Below, piece after piece: positions 1-10,000 of a stretch of 64,000 bases of DNA. The notes beneath the pieces are model-generated. The model ran no database searches and was not told the origin of the DNA. It worked only from the letters and a program-made list of their open reading frames with translations. The position numbers and the translations under genes are program-made. How positions within the stretch are numbered: the stretch's first letter is position 1; every line of letters starts with the position of its first letter. Origin of the DNA: Climacteris rufus (taxonomy: Eukaryota; Chordata; Aves; Passeriformes; Climacteridae); NCBI GenBank assembly GCA_013398175.1, contig VZRZ01008263.1:328142-392141 (forward strand). The letters run 5' to 3'.

Positions 1-1776
1 ATTCAAGCCAGGTATGACCATGGCATTTGAACTTGCACTTGCTGTATGAAGATGGACATTTCCTGCCAGAACTTTTTGGTCTAGTCAAAAAAAACCTAGT
101 AACAAAGTTTCTAAACAACACTAAGAGTTGAAGAGGCCACTCACTTCAAAAATATAAAAACCTAAAAGGCAGTCATCAGGTCACTATTCTGACCCGCCCC
201 CAGAATTTAGGTGAGAGGTGTTTGGCCTTTGAATAGGCTCTGGTATCCTGAACCTGACAAAAACAAGTCTCCCCTTAGCAGTCCGTTCCAGTGATGCATC
301 TTTCTCACTGCTAAGACTCCTCATTTGAAGCTTTAACAGGCAAGAGAAGATGCTGTTGCAAAGGTGCCAGATGAAGTTTTCAACTTAATATTTGAGTTTG
401 TGGTGGGGTTTTTTTGTTTGTTTGTTTTAAAGAAGTGCTGTCAAGCTTTTCACTTAGACCATGTGAAACCATCAGCTCTGATAAAATCTGCTTTGAGAAA
501 AACGCCCCATACAGCCCAAACTGGACAAAATAGGTGAAACTGCATTTATCACACTGCACACTATTGAAAAGTTAGACAAAATACACAGAGTCTCTTTCAG
601 CTCCAATAATCCAACCCCAGAACATATTTCTCTATGTATTATAATATATAATGGGGTTTATGTTAGGCATATGTATGTATATAATGTGTAAATTATTATC
701 TCTATAATATTTTCATATTTTTTTCCCCCTGGATTCCTCTCTATTCAACCTGTTAATGTTCAGGGAGAAAAACCACAATAGTGAGAATCAGGCAGCTAAC
801 TCCAAGCACAGCTCTATGTCTTCACTTGTGATTAAAAGAAATACCCGAATTTCCTTTTCCTACTCTGCAGCAAGTAGTATTTTTAGCAGTGCTGACAGAC
901 CCATTGATACAAGAATTCCAAGACCCGTGCAAAAACCTGAGGTGAGCAAGAGAATCGCAATGCAAGTAGCTATAATTAGACTGTAAGAGTGGAAGAGTAC
1001 AAAGTAACATTTATTTTTGTTAGCATTAGGTCAGTAAATGTAATCCTCTATTAGCCAGGCTGCCTATGAGCTATAAAAAAAAATAGTTTGGATTCTATCG
1101 ATTCCAGTGGAGAAGCTATTTACCAATAAACAAGAAAGGCATTTTGACAGGCTGTGGCTTAATAACCTTGAAGCTCATATAGCTTTTAAACTTCCCATTT
1201 ACATTTTCAATTGGCAACCATGAATGTTAATACCCAAATCCTTCCTGCTTTCCTATTAAAGCCAAGGCAGTAACACCACAACACTGGTCATACAGACTGA
1301 AACTACAGTGTTAAAGTTGTCACTTTAGTGCTTCCTTGGGGATGCCCCAACTTTCCAGCCATTCATCGCCAAATCCTCTCCGCTGGATTGCACTGAAAGA
1401 CTTCACGCTTTTTCACAGAATCACAGAATAGTTAGGGTTGGAAGGGACCTCTGGAGACCGTCCAGTCCAAACCCCCTGCGAAGGCAGGGTCACCTAGAGC
1501 AGGTGACACAGGAACGCGTCTAGGTGGTTTTTCAGTGTCTCCAGAGAGATATTTCTCCCCGCCTTTTAATAACACTTTTGCAAATGTTTCTTCGGGGGAG
1601 GGAAGAGGAAGGAAGGGGGGAGAGCATTTAGCACGTATTAATTGCACGAATAAATCTGACAGGGTGGGTCAGACGCCCACCTCATCGAACAGAGGACACC
1701 CGAAGGTGCCCGGCACGGGACAGGCTCGGGGGCTCTCCCCGCCCCAAAGCCAGAGGAGGGGATCTGCCGCGCTCAC
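1..1776 (-). other. SESN1: SESN1 intron 1 (partial), no exon seen
   Basis: This stretch is read as the intron downstream of the SESN1 first coding exon. I found no ORF with credible splice sites or family resemblance; the open frames at 756-1010 look random and AT-rich. It holds one minus-orientation CR1 fragment (about 1412-1545) and becomes GC-rich towards the exon. Confidence 0.6.
1412..1545 (-). mobile_element. CR1 LINE fragment, 3' end, minus orientation
   Basis: The plus strand reads CACAGAATCACAGAATAGTT, then GGTTGGAAGGGACCTCTGGAG. This is the reverse complement of the conserved CR1 3' end with its short terminal ATTCT-type repeats. The copy is 5' truncated, as most avian CR1 copies are. 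Confidence 0.85.
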
Positions 1777-1964
1777 CTGCACCCCGCTGAGGATCGCCTC
1801 GCTCTTCTCCCTCACGTCGGGGAAGGGGCACCGCTTGGACAGCATGAGCAGGCGGGCCAGCGCCTCGCCCAGCCCGTCGCGGGCGGTGGGAGCCGGCAGC
1901 CCGTCGGCGGCCGCCCCGGGGGCGATGCTCTCGGCGCGGCGGAGCACGGCTTGCCCGATGGTGT
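1777..1964 (-). CDS. SESN1: SESN1 (sestrin 1), first conserved coding exon, partial
   Basis: Sestrin 1 is a stress-induced, p53-regulated protein that binds GATOR2 and restrains mTORC1 when leucine is low. Read on the minus strand, this exon contains LARLLMLSKRCPFPDVREKS, which closely matches the start of vertebrate SESN1 (LLMLSKRCPFKDVREKSEFI). It ends in GVQ with a consensus donor, CAG|GTGAGC (donor bases 1771-1776). Upstream residues, beginning TIGQAVLRR, match the family's NIRQTILRK. The reading runs into the N gap at 1965, so the initiator and any leader are not visible. The middle is rich in alanine, glycine and proline, typical of a GC-rich avian first exon. The gene is divergent from CEP57L1, as in human. 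Later SESN1 exons lie off the left edge of the window. Confidence 0.88.
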
Positions 1965-2230
1965 NNNNNNNNNNNNNNNNNNNNNNNNNNNNNNNNNNNN
2001 NNNNNNNNNNNNNNNNNNNNNNNNNNNNNNNNNNNNNNNNNNNNNNNNNNNNNNNNNNNNNNNNNNNNNNNNNNNNNNNNNNNNNNNNNNNNNNNNNNNN
2101 NNNNNNNNNNNNNNNNNNNNNNNNNNNNNNNNNNNNNNNNNNNNNNNNNNNNNNNNNNNNNNNNNNNNNNNNNNNNNNNNNNNNNNNNNNNNNNNNNNNN
2201 NNNNNNNNNNNNNNNNNNNNNNNNNNNNNN
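1965..2230. other. Assembly gap of 266 N bases
   Basis: A run of N hides the upstream part of the SESN1 first exon, its likely start codon, and part of the intergenic promoter. The flanks are very GC-rich, the usual reason for such gaps in bird assemblies. ORFs drawn across it are artefacts. Confidence 0.98.
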
Positions 2231-2597
2231 GGGGGCAGGTAGCTCCGCCCAGCACGGGCAGCCCGCATGACAGACGCGGCGATCGGCCAATCGCCTTTCA
2301 GTGCCCGCCGCCAGGAGCCCAATCGCAGCGGGGAGCGGCTGTGCCAGGAGGGGATGCTGGGATGTGTAGTCCGGCCGAAGGGCGGTGCTGCGGCTCCCGC
2401 ACGGGAAGACTACNGGGGGCAGGTAGCTCCGCCCAGCACGGGCAGCCCGCATGACAGACGCGGCGATCGGCCAATCGCCTTTCAGTGCCCGCCGCCAGGA
2501 GCCCAATCGCAGCGGGGAGCGGCTGTGCCAGGAGGGGATGCTGGGATGTGTAGTCCGGCCGAAGGGCGGTGCTGTGGCTCCCGCACGGGAAGACTAC
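2231..2597. repeat. 183-base direct duplication separated by one N
   Basis: Bases 2231-2413 recur at 2415-2597 with only one difference noticed (CTGCGG versus CTGTGG). The single N at 2414 marks a scaffold join, so this is probably one genomic copy written twice. Confidence 0.9.
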
Positions 2598-2599
2598 GT

Positions 2600-2677
2600 G
2601 TCCCGGCAGGCGGCGCGAGGTGCGGCGGGAACTACGTGTCCCTGCAGGCAGCGCGGCGCGGATCCCGCCAGGGAAGG
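2600..2677 (+). other. CEP57L1: Probable CEP57L1 5' untranslated exon
   Basis: The CEP57L1 start codon lies only three bases inside its exon at 16963, so a leader exon must exist upstream. The best donor in the GC-rich block is GGGAAGG|GTAAGGGG, with GT at 2678-2679. The 5' boundary given here is arbitrary, because the transcription start cannot be read from sequence. Confidence 0.45.
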
Positions 2678-3082
2678 GTAAGGGGGAGCGTTCGCCGCGG
2701 GGTACGCGCGCGGTATTGCCGTCGTCTTGTTTGTTGAGTTTTGGGAGGTTTTTTTGTGATCCATCGCAACAAGTGGCTGGCGGCACCCGGGAGTGAAGCA
2801 ATCGGCGAAGCGGGTTTGCCTCAGAGCTTTGCACCGGCAAACACTTAAGCATGCACGTGTTGTAGGCGACCGCGAAGGCGTGTCAGGGGCGGAGCCTTGG
2901 ATGTAGCTTAAGTAAACGCGTCAGGGGGAAGGGAAAACAGTCGGTGCTAGCGAAACACGGTGCCCCTCGTCACTTGGGATGAGAGAGGGACGGGGGTTAA
3001 ATTCCCGGAATACTCAAATTGAGCAACAGTTCCCCAGTGTTTTTATCCAAGTTTATCCAAGGGGATTTTTTTTAATCCCAGT

Positions 3083-3452
3083 TGTGCAGGGGCTGATGAA
3101 CCTGGAGAAGAGAAGGCTCAGGGGAGATCTTATGCATGTGTACATTTATATGTACCTGGAGAGAAGGTGCAATGAGGACGGAGCCAGGGTGCTCTCGGTG
3201 GTGCCCAGTGACAGCATCAGAGGCAATGGGCTCAAGTTGAAACGCAGGAAGTTCCCCCTGAACATCGGGAAACACTTTTTTACTGTGAGGGTACAGGTTG
3301 CCCGGGAAGGTTGTGGAGTCGCCATCCATGGGGCTCTTCAAGAGCTGCCTGGAGGTGGTCGTGGGGTAGCTGTCTCTGTGTGGCCCTGCTTGAGCAGTGG
3401 GCTTCGACCAGGGGGTCTCCAGAGGACCCTGCCAACCTCAGCCATCCTGTGA
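3083..3452 (+). mobile_element. CR1 LINE 3' fragment, plus orientation
   Basis: The sequence has the CR1 3' untranslated hallmarks in order: CTGGAGAAGAGAAGGCTCAG, then a GGTGGTGCCCAGTGACAGCA-type segment, then GGAGTCGCCATCCATGGGG, ending in CCAACCTCAGCCATCCTGTG. The plus-frame ORF through it (2979-3452) is LINE sequence read in one frame and not a host gene. Confidence 0.9.
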
Positions 3453-5691
3453 TAAAGTGTCATCTTGCTGTTTCCCTTGCTTTTCCTGCAGGGAAAAAAA
3501 AAGGTGCTTTGTTTTTTTGAGAAAGTTAATTTTCAACCAAATCAATTCCTTGATCCGGTTCACCTCTTGGCAGAGGAGAGGAAAACAAGGGCAGAAGTGT
3601 TTGCAGCTGTCACATTGAAGCAATCATGAAACTAAAATTTTAAGTGTACAGAAAGGCAAAAGAATACTTGGAAGTAAATTAGAAACAGGACGTTGGGCCT
3701 ACATAGGGTCTTGCATAATGATTTTTGGTTTCTCACATGCACATTTCCTGCTCTAAAATTCAGGCCTCAAAACTGAAGTGAAATGCAGAACAAGCTACTC
3801 ATATGCCACAGAAAGACACAGAAACCACTTCTGAGTCCAGGAATAGAGCTGGGGCTGGCACACCAACACCATCTATCAACAGCGCTTTTATTTGTAAAGA
3901 ATCTGGTTTCTTCATCTGATGTTCTTTTTGTTTTCTGGCACTATTTCTTTAAAACTTGCATTTACCTGTACCTTTCAAGGAAGCCCAGTGCCTTTTTTCA
4001 TCATAAAATCCTTTCTGCAAGGAGACTGCATTGCCATTGTTCAGTGGGGTGGACAGGCCTGGGCTGCTTCACACAGCTGCTTCCTCCAGGCCTTTGGCAC
4101 CCTTGTGAACAATGTATCTGCCAAAATCATCACTACCTGTAATAAATATGACTTCTCTAAGCACTCGAGGCCTCCACCCATCATAACTGATGGGTTCAAA
4201 GAAAATACTTCTGCCAGTGCCTTTTATGTTGTTGGAGGGTTCTTTTGTTTTGTTTTGTTTTTACATTAGCTACCACTTCTGCTTCCCGTCCCATTCTGTT
4301 GTCCCTCATTATGGTCTCCCATTTGCCTGTGAATGGGCATGTCACATATGTTTGCTTTATTTCTATCTAAATTTTGATCTTCAGAAGTTGGATAGATCTT
4401 ATTTTTCCCATCATGAGTTTTCACTTGTTGGATGTCTCTGACAATGACTACATACATCCAAGATCAATAGAGTGAACCAAAATCAGCACTGGACCTTTGG
4501 TATTTTAGACTTTGGAGAAGCTGTATTCACACACTGAATGCTGAGATTGACTGAAAGTCACAGCACTGCCTTTTATCTTTTAGAAGCTGTTTTTTCCACT
4601 GGCTCCAAATGAACTCTGGCTACAGGAAACAGATTGTGAAACTGGCTCCAAGGCCTAAACTTCAGATTTCAGCCCTTTGTTTTATAGATTTTAATGTGGT
4701 ACTTAGGTAATAGAGATGAGGATGGCTTTTTTTTTCCAATCCAAATCTCTGCACTTTTCTGATATCAGGTCAGGCTTCTTTATGCACTGCAAGACATTGT
4801 GGAAATCAAGGTCAAAGGCTACCAGTGGAATTAATCAGGACCCAGAGTTAGGGGAATGTGTTTGTTTGATTTGCGTGTTCACTGACTGAAGTTAATATGC
4901 TTGTTTTTGATCCCTAAAGAATGGATAAGAGAAAGGCAAAATTATGAAGGAAACAATCTGGCAACTCATCCAGAATTGCAGCAGTTGGGTTTTCAAAAAG
5001 ATAAGCTGAAGAAAAACAAATTTGTGGCTGTTTTAAACATCAGTATTTCCTTCCTTCGTGATTTATCAACTTCCCTCTTTTTTTTACTAGATAAGGACTT
5101 CTATAGCCATATGCAAATGATATCCAACAGCAGAATTATTTTTGAAAATGCAGTATCTAGTAATTGTATTCATATCCTTTCTAAGATATAAGATCTAAAA
5201 TACATTATATTTACTTTTTAAAGTGCATTCCAGTTTCTGTATGTCACAAAAGAGAATTTTTTTGCAGAATGCATTTAGTCAAATACTGGAGAACTAATAA
5301 CACAGTGAAACTTGTGCATCCTAGAAGGAACTGCTTTTTAAATTATGTTCCTTCAACTGCTTTCATTTACACCTGGTTTTGTTAAGGCTTACTTCATTCC
5401 AACTGCTAAATACCTAGGATGGGATCATTCTCTTCTAAAAGTTCACCCTCCCTTTTTACATCTGGGTTTTGGCATGTTGCCACAATAAATGGCACTCCAC
5501 AGTAAAATACATTTTTCTGCGCAGCTACACTCTGAGAAAACGAAGTTCTGTTTTTCAGAGAGACACCAAAAAGCCAGAGGCTACTCCTCTACTGCCTTTG
5601 AACCCAGGCTCAAGCTTGGTATCAAGCCCAGACTCATGTATTGTTCCACCAGACTGGCCTTAAAGATCAAGCAGCCTACAGCTTGAGATGT

Positions 5692-7024
5692 TTAACATCT
5701 TTTTAACATCTTTGTCAGTGACATGGACAGTGGGACCAAGTTCACCCTCAGCAAGTTCAGTGACACCAAGCTGTGTGGTGCAGTTGACATGCTCAAGTGA
5801 AGGGATGGCATCCAGAGGGACCTTGGCAGGCTTGAGAGGTGGGACTGTGTGAACCTTGTTAAGTTCAACAAGGCCAATGCGAGGTCCTGCACCTGGGTTG
5901 GCACAATCCCAAGCACAGATACAGGCTGGATGGAGAATGGATTGAGAGCAGCTCTGAGGAGAAGGACTTGGAGGTGTTGGTGGGTGAGAAATTCGTCATG
6001 ACCCAGCAATGGACACTCACTGTTGCCTTAGGTTTTAACCCTTATATTTTTCAAATCCTGCATTGTCTGGCATGTATGCTTTATATCTCGTTGGTTGCTG
6101 TTTTCTATAGACATAACACTACCACTCTGTACTTACCCTCCAAGCACATTCAGGCTGCCCAGACCCAAGTTTCTAAATGGGGGGTGGGGGGGGAGAACGA
6201 GCTAGGGGGAAATTGTGAAGTTTTAATTGGGAAATCTATGCTGATATGCAAATGGACCAAACCTATAAAAGTGTGGAGAACTCGTGACTCGTCGTCCATT
6301 TTGGGTGATGCCCCTGGGGGGCTTTGTCTGCCCTAAATGTACCTTTGAAGGCCCTTCAAATAAATACCCACCTTTTATTCCCTTACTCCTGCCTGGCCTC
6401 AGTTTTTTGGGCTAGCCTTTTAGGCGTCATCACAGCCCAGGAAGCCAACTGTGTCCAGGGCTCATCAAAAGCAGCATGGACAAGAGAGGTGATTCTGCCT
6501 CTTTATTCCACTCTTGTGAGACCCCACCTGAAGTGCTGCATCCAGCCCTGGGGCCCCCAACATGAGAAGGATGTGGACCTGTTGGAGTGAGTCCAGAGTA
6601 GGCCACAAAAATGATCAGAGGAAGCTGGAGCACTTCTATGGAGAAGGCTGAGAGAGTTGGGGTTGTTCAGCCTGGAGAAGAGAAGGCTCTGTGAAGACCT
6701 TACAGCACCTTCCAGTAACTAAACGGGGTCTACAAGAGACCTGGAAAGGGACTTTCTGCAGGGGCATGGGTTTACATGGCTTTTTAGTGAGGGAATGGCT
6801 TACAATGGCACAAGGGGGAATCGCTCTAAAGTAAAAGAGGATGGGTTTAGATGAGATATTAGGAAGAAACTCTTGATGTTGTGGATGCCCCATCCCTGGA
6901 AGTGTTCAAGACCAGGTTGGATGGGGCCTTTGAGCAACCTGGTATAGTGGAGGGTGTCCCTCCTGTGGCAGGGGAGTTGGAACCAGACGATCTTTAAGGT
7001 CCCTTCAAACTCAAACCATTCTAT
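5692..7024 (+). mobile_element. CR1 LINE copy, plus orientation, interrupted by a solo LTR
   Basis: The left part (5692-6020) matches the CR1 ORF2 end and 3' region (TTTGTCAGTGACATGGACAG, then AGGTCCTGCACCTGGGTTGG). The right part (6434-7024) resumes with AGCCCAGGAAGCCAACTGTG and continues to the terminal CAAACCATTCTATG. The two halves are consecutive in CR1 and were separated by the insertion at 6021-6429. The copy is decayed, with no usable reading frame. Confidence 0.88.
6021..6429 (+). mobile_element. Solo LTR of an endogenous retrovirus (409 bases), 4-base target duplication
   Basis: The element begins TGTTGCC, ends GCGTCA, and is flanked by TCAC on both sides (6017-6020 and 6430-6433). 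Inside are a TATA box (TATAAAA, 6264-6270) and a polyadenylation signal (AATAAA, 6359-6364) about 95 bases further on, giving the U3-R-U5 order in plus orientation. A 4-base duplication is typical of class I (gammaretrovirus-like) elements. There is no internal viral sequence, so this is a recombined solo LTR. Confidence 0.8.
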
Positions 7025-10000
7025 GTGGGAGCAAATGTGGCCTTTTTTTACTTCTGAACATGTGTTGGTACATCTAACGTGTTCTGGTCTATTATGTGTT
7101 GCGGGTGTGTATTTGCACCAAACTCTGCCACCCTGCCTCCTCAGAGGTCAGAAATGCAGCAGGGATGGGTAAGTTAGCCACCAGCTTCTTCTTAGGAGAC
7201 CAAATCTTTCATGCAGAAAGACTGTGGAATAGTTTATGCTGAAGGGGAGGGGGGGGAAGTTGAGAAGAGCTGGACTGTGATGTACCAGAACTACAGGCTA
7301 CTTAAAGTCCTGCTGTACTTTGCCACCTCTCTTGACTATACTCAGCTGTATAAATCTAGCCTGAAACACTGAGGACACTGAGGACTAGGTAAACTAAAAT
7401 TGCAGTTCTGAAAAACTCCTCCGAGCAGGTACCTGAACTTTTGTTAGTCTGTTTCTGGTTAGAAGTGTTCAGAATTGCCCAGACTGGGCATCTTGGTACC
7501 TGTCTCCCCTCTGTTCCCATTAGGAATTAGGATCTAGGAATTAGGTGGAGTAGATCAAAGAGAGGTCCAGCTGGGTGAAACGTCTCCAAGCCAAACAAGT
7601 CAGGTTCTTCTGTTGTAGCCTCAGCTGGCTTCAGTGCCTGTGGTAGAGTGCTCACCTTCAGTATAGTAACCCAGTGATGAAAGAATTGGCTTTTAGCTCA
7701 AAGGCATTTACATCAACACCTCCTAACTCCCAGGAGAATGTCCCAGGTGCTCACAAGGACTGCAGAATGGAAGGGAAGCGTTCATCACTTCAGATGTTGA
7801 ATTTGTGCCCTGTTGGAAAGGATGGCAAATGTGTGGCACTGGTGTGAATTAGAAGGAAGGAGACACAGGGAGCTGTAGGCACTTACTCCTGGTATCTGAT
7901 AACTCAGCCTGTACTGATTTTTATCCAGGAACAATTTACTGCAAAAATGCATAATGCATAATATAAATAAATAAACAAACCCCAGGACTCTGTTTTGATG
8001 ACTGAAGTAGATGAGAGAGATACCTCCTTGTTTTACTCTGTCTTTTGCCTCAGCTGCCTTGCCCTTGTTCAAGACTCTTACATGCTTTTTGGAACAGGGT
8101 CAGAACTTGAAGCAAAAAGGTGGTGACTCCCTGTTTCCTTCCTGCTCTTCGTCCTCCCAGTCTAGCATGGTGGTCAGGGATGAGGCATGAATGCTCCTCA
8201 GGAACTCCCACTTCCCGGCCAATGCTCCGACCACTGGGTAGCAGCACAGAGAAGATGGACACTATTTCCTCCAGCTGCACTTGGAAAGAAAAAGAAAATT
8301 GTTTATTGGGAATTTTACATCTGCTGACAGTCCAAAAGGCCTTTTAAACACCTCTGGCAGGCTGTCTGTTAATGCAGACCTTGGTGTTTTCCAGCAATAA
8401 CACAAAGAAAAATGCTGTGACCAGCAGCCACATGAAATGAAATCACAGAACAGAAAAGCTACAGGGACTCTTTATTCATTGTTTTAAAGAACAGCTCTTG
8501 GCAGTCACTGCCAGGAGAGGACTCCAAATCCTGAGTCCAAAGAAGATAAAGGTGCCAAGCACCAGGGTGGGACTTCACACACATCTATGTTCATAGAGTT
8601 TCCTCCCCCCAAACCGCAGCTCTTGTTAGCTCCTTACTAAGCTTGCTGCTTGTTTTGGATTTATACCTGCACTTTTACATGCAGGGAATGTAAGCCTGTC
8701 ATTATCACACTCAGCCCTGAGGCCGAAAGGCTCATGTATCCTGGAACATCAGTTCCTTATCAGTCCCATCCCTCTGATTTATTAAGGTCACACAGAACAG
8801 CAAGAATTTAAGTCAAGACCCTAGAGATCCACGAAATTTCCTTGCATTCAGAAACTGCATTTAGTTAATAGGGAAGAAATGCCTATTAAAAACTTTGTAG
8901 TAACAAATTGAAGTTAGTTTTCTGTCTGCAGCAGTGTGCAGGATTTTGTTGCATCTTACTCAGATTTACTCTTTCTGTATCCCTGAGTTCATGCAAGTTT
9001 AAATATACAGATTATATGAAACAAGTAATGGCTTTGACTGTTTTAAGTTTCCCCAGGCAACTCAGGGTAGAAGTAGTGATGAAACTATTTCTGCATTTTT
9101 GAGTACTCATTATACCATATGATACACAAACTATTTGGCATTAATACTTAGGATGTTATGCCCGTTCAGGATGTGCAATGTGGATGTGTTGGATTTGCTC
9201 TGAATATTCTGAGTCATGTAAACAGATGATATTTATTAAAATTATTCTTCAACAAAATAGGTCTCCAAAATGAGATTGAGGAGTTGCTCTAACTCAGATC
9301 TGCTTGCAATTTCTCTGCATATTTAAACACAACTATTCCTGACAAAATATGATTTTGGGAACTGTTTTTTGCCTGGAGTGAAACTTACCTTTTCATTGTT
9401 AATATATTTTTTTTCTCATTCTGGTTCTTAGGTTACCTGATGTACAAATGCAGAATGGAGTTTTTGTTCCCTGCCAGGTGCCTAGCTATCAGTAGCACAC
9501 AAATATATGAAAAAAATGTAGGCGTGGCCATTGGTAAAAAGAGACAAATCCTATGAATAATTACCCTCTTTGTATTTCTCTGCTCATCCATGTCAAGCTT
9601 TTATGGTTATCTGTCTAAAAATCTACCTCCTACTCCATCTTCAGGCTAGGGTAAGGGATTTTGGATGAAGAGACTGACACTTTCCCTGAGAAAGTATTGG
9701 TAAAAACAGAAGTTTACTTTGAAAATAAATTCCAAAGCAACGATGGGGACACAATCCATTTGCCTAGAGGGCAAGTTGCAACATTGAAAACCATCTTTCA
9801 ATGATTCTATTAAATATTTGAGACATAAAAGGTGAAAATTATCACAGAGTAGAAGTGTTTGCTGTGAATGAGTCACTACCTGCAATAACTATCCCCTACC
9901 TTGTTACATTTCTTCACTATGATTGTCATTTCAACCCACCCTTATATTTGCCCTGCCCTACCCTAATATGCCTTTTCCTTTTTTCATTTGGCTTTCTAGT

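Larger units (their letters stand above)
2231..2677. promoter_or_regulatory. GC-rich divergent promoter between SESN1 and CEP57L1
   Basis: This GC- and CpG-rich block lies between the two head-to-head genes. It has CCAAT boxes at 2287-2291 and 2319-2323. At 2354-2370 the minus strand reads ACTACACATCCCAGCAT, matching the ACTACA..TCCCAGCAT element bound by ZNF143/THAP11. Further ACTACGTGTCCCGGCAG and ACTACGTGTCCCTGCAG sites lie at about 2593-2609 and 2631-2647. No TATA box stands out, which is usual for CpG promoters. Part of the block (183 bases) is repeated across a single N at 2414, so the true number of sites is uncertain. Promoter function is inferred from position and motifs. Confidence 0.7.

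Noticed and set aside
1535..2506. Long open frames on both strands across the N gap
   Set aside because: They consist largely of unknown residues from the Ns and shadows of the SESN1 exon; only the minus frame ending at 1777 matches a family.
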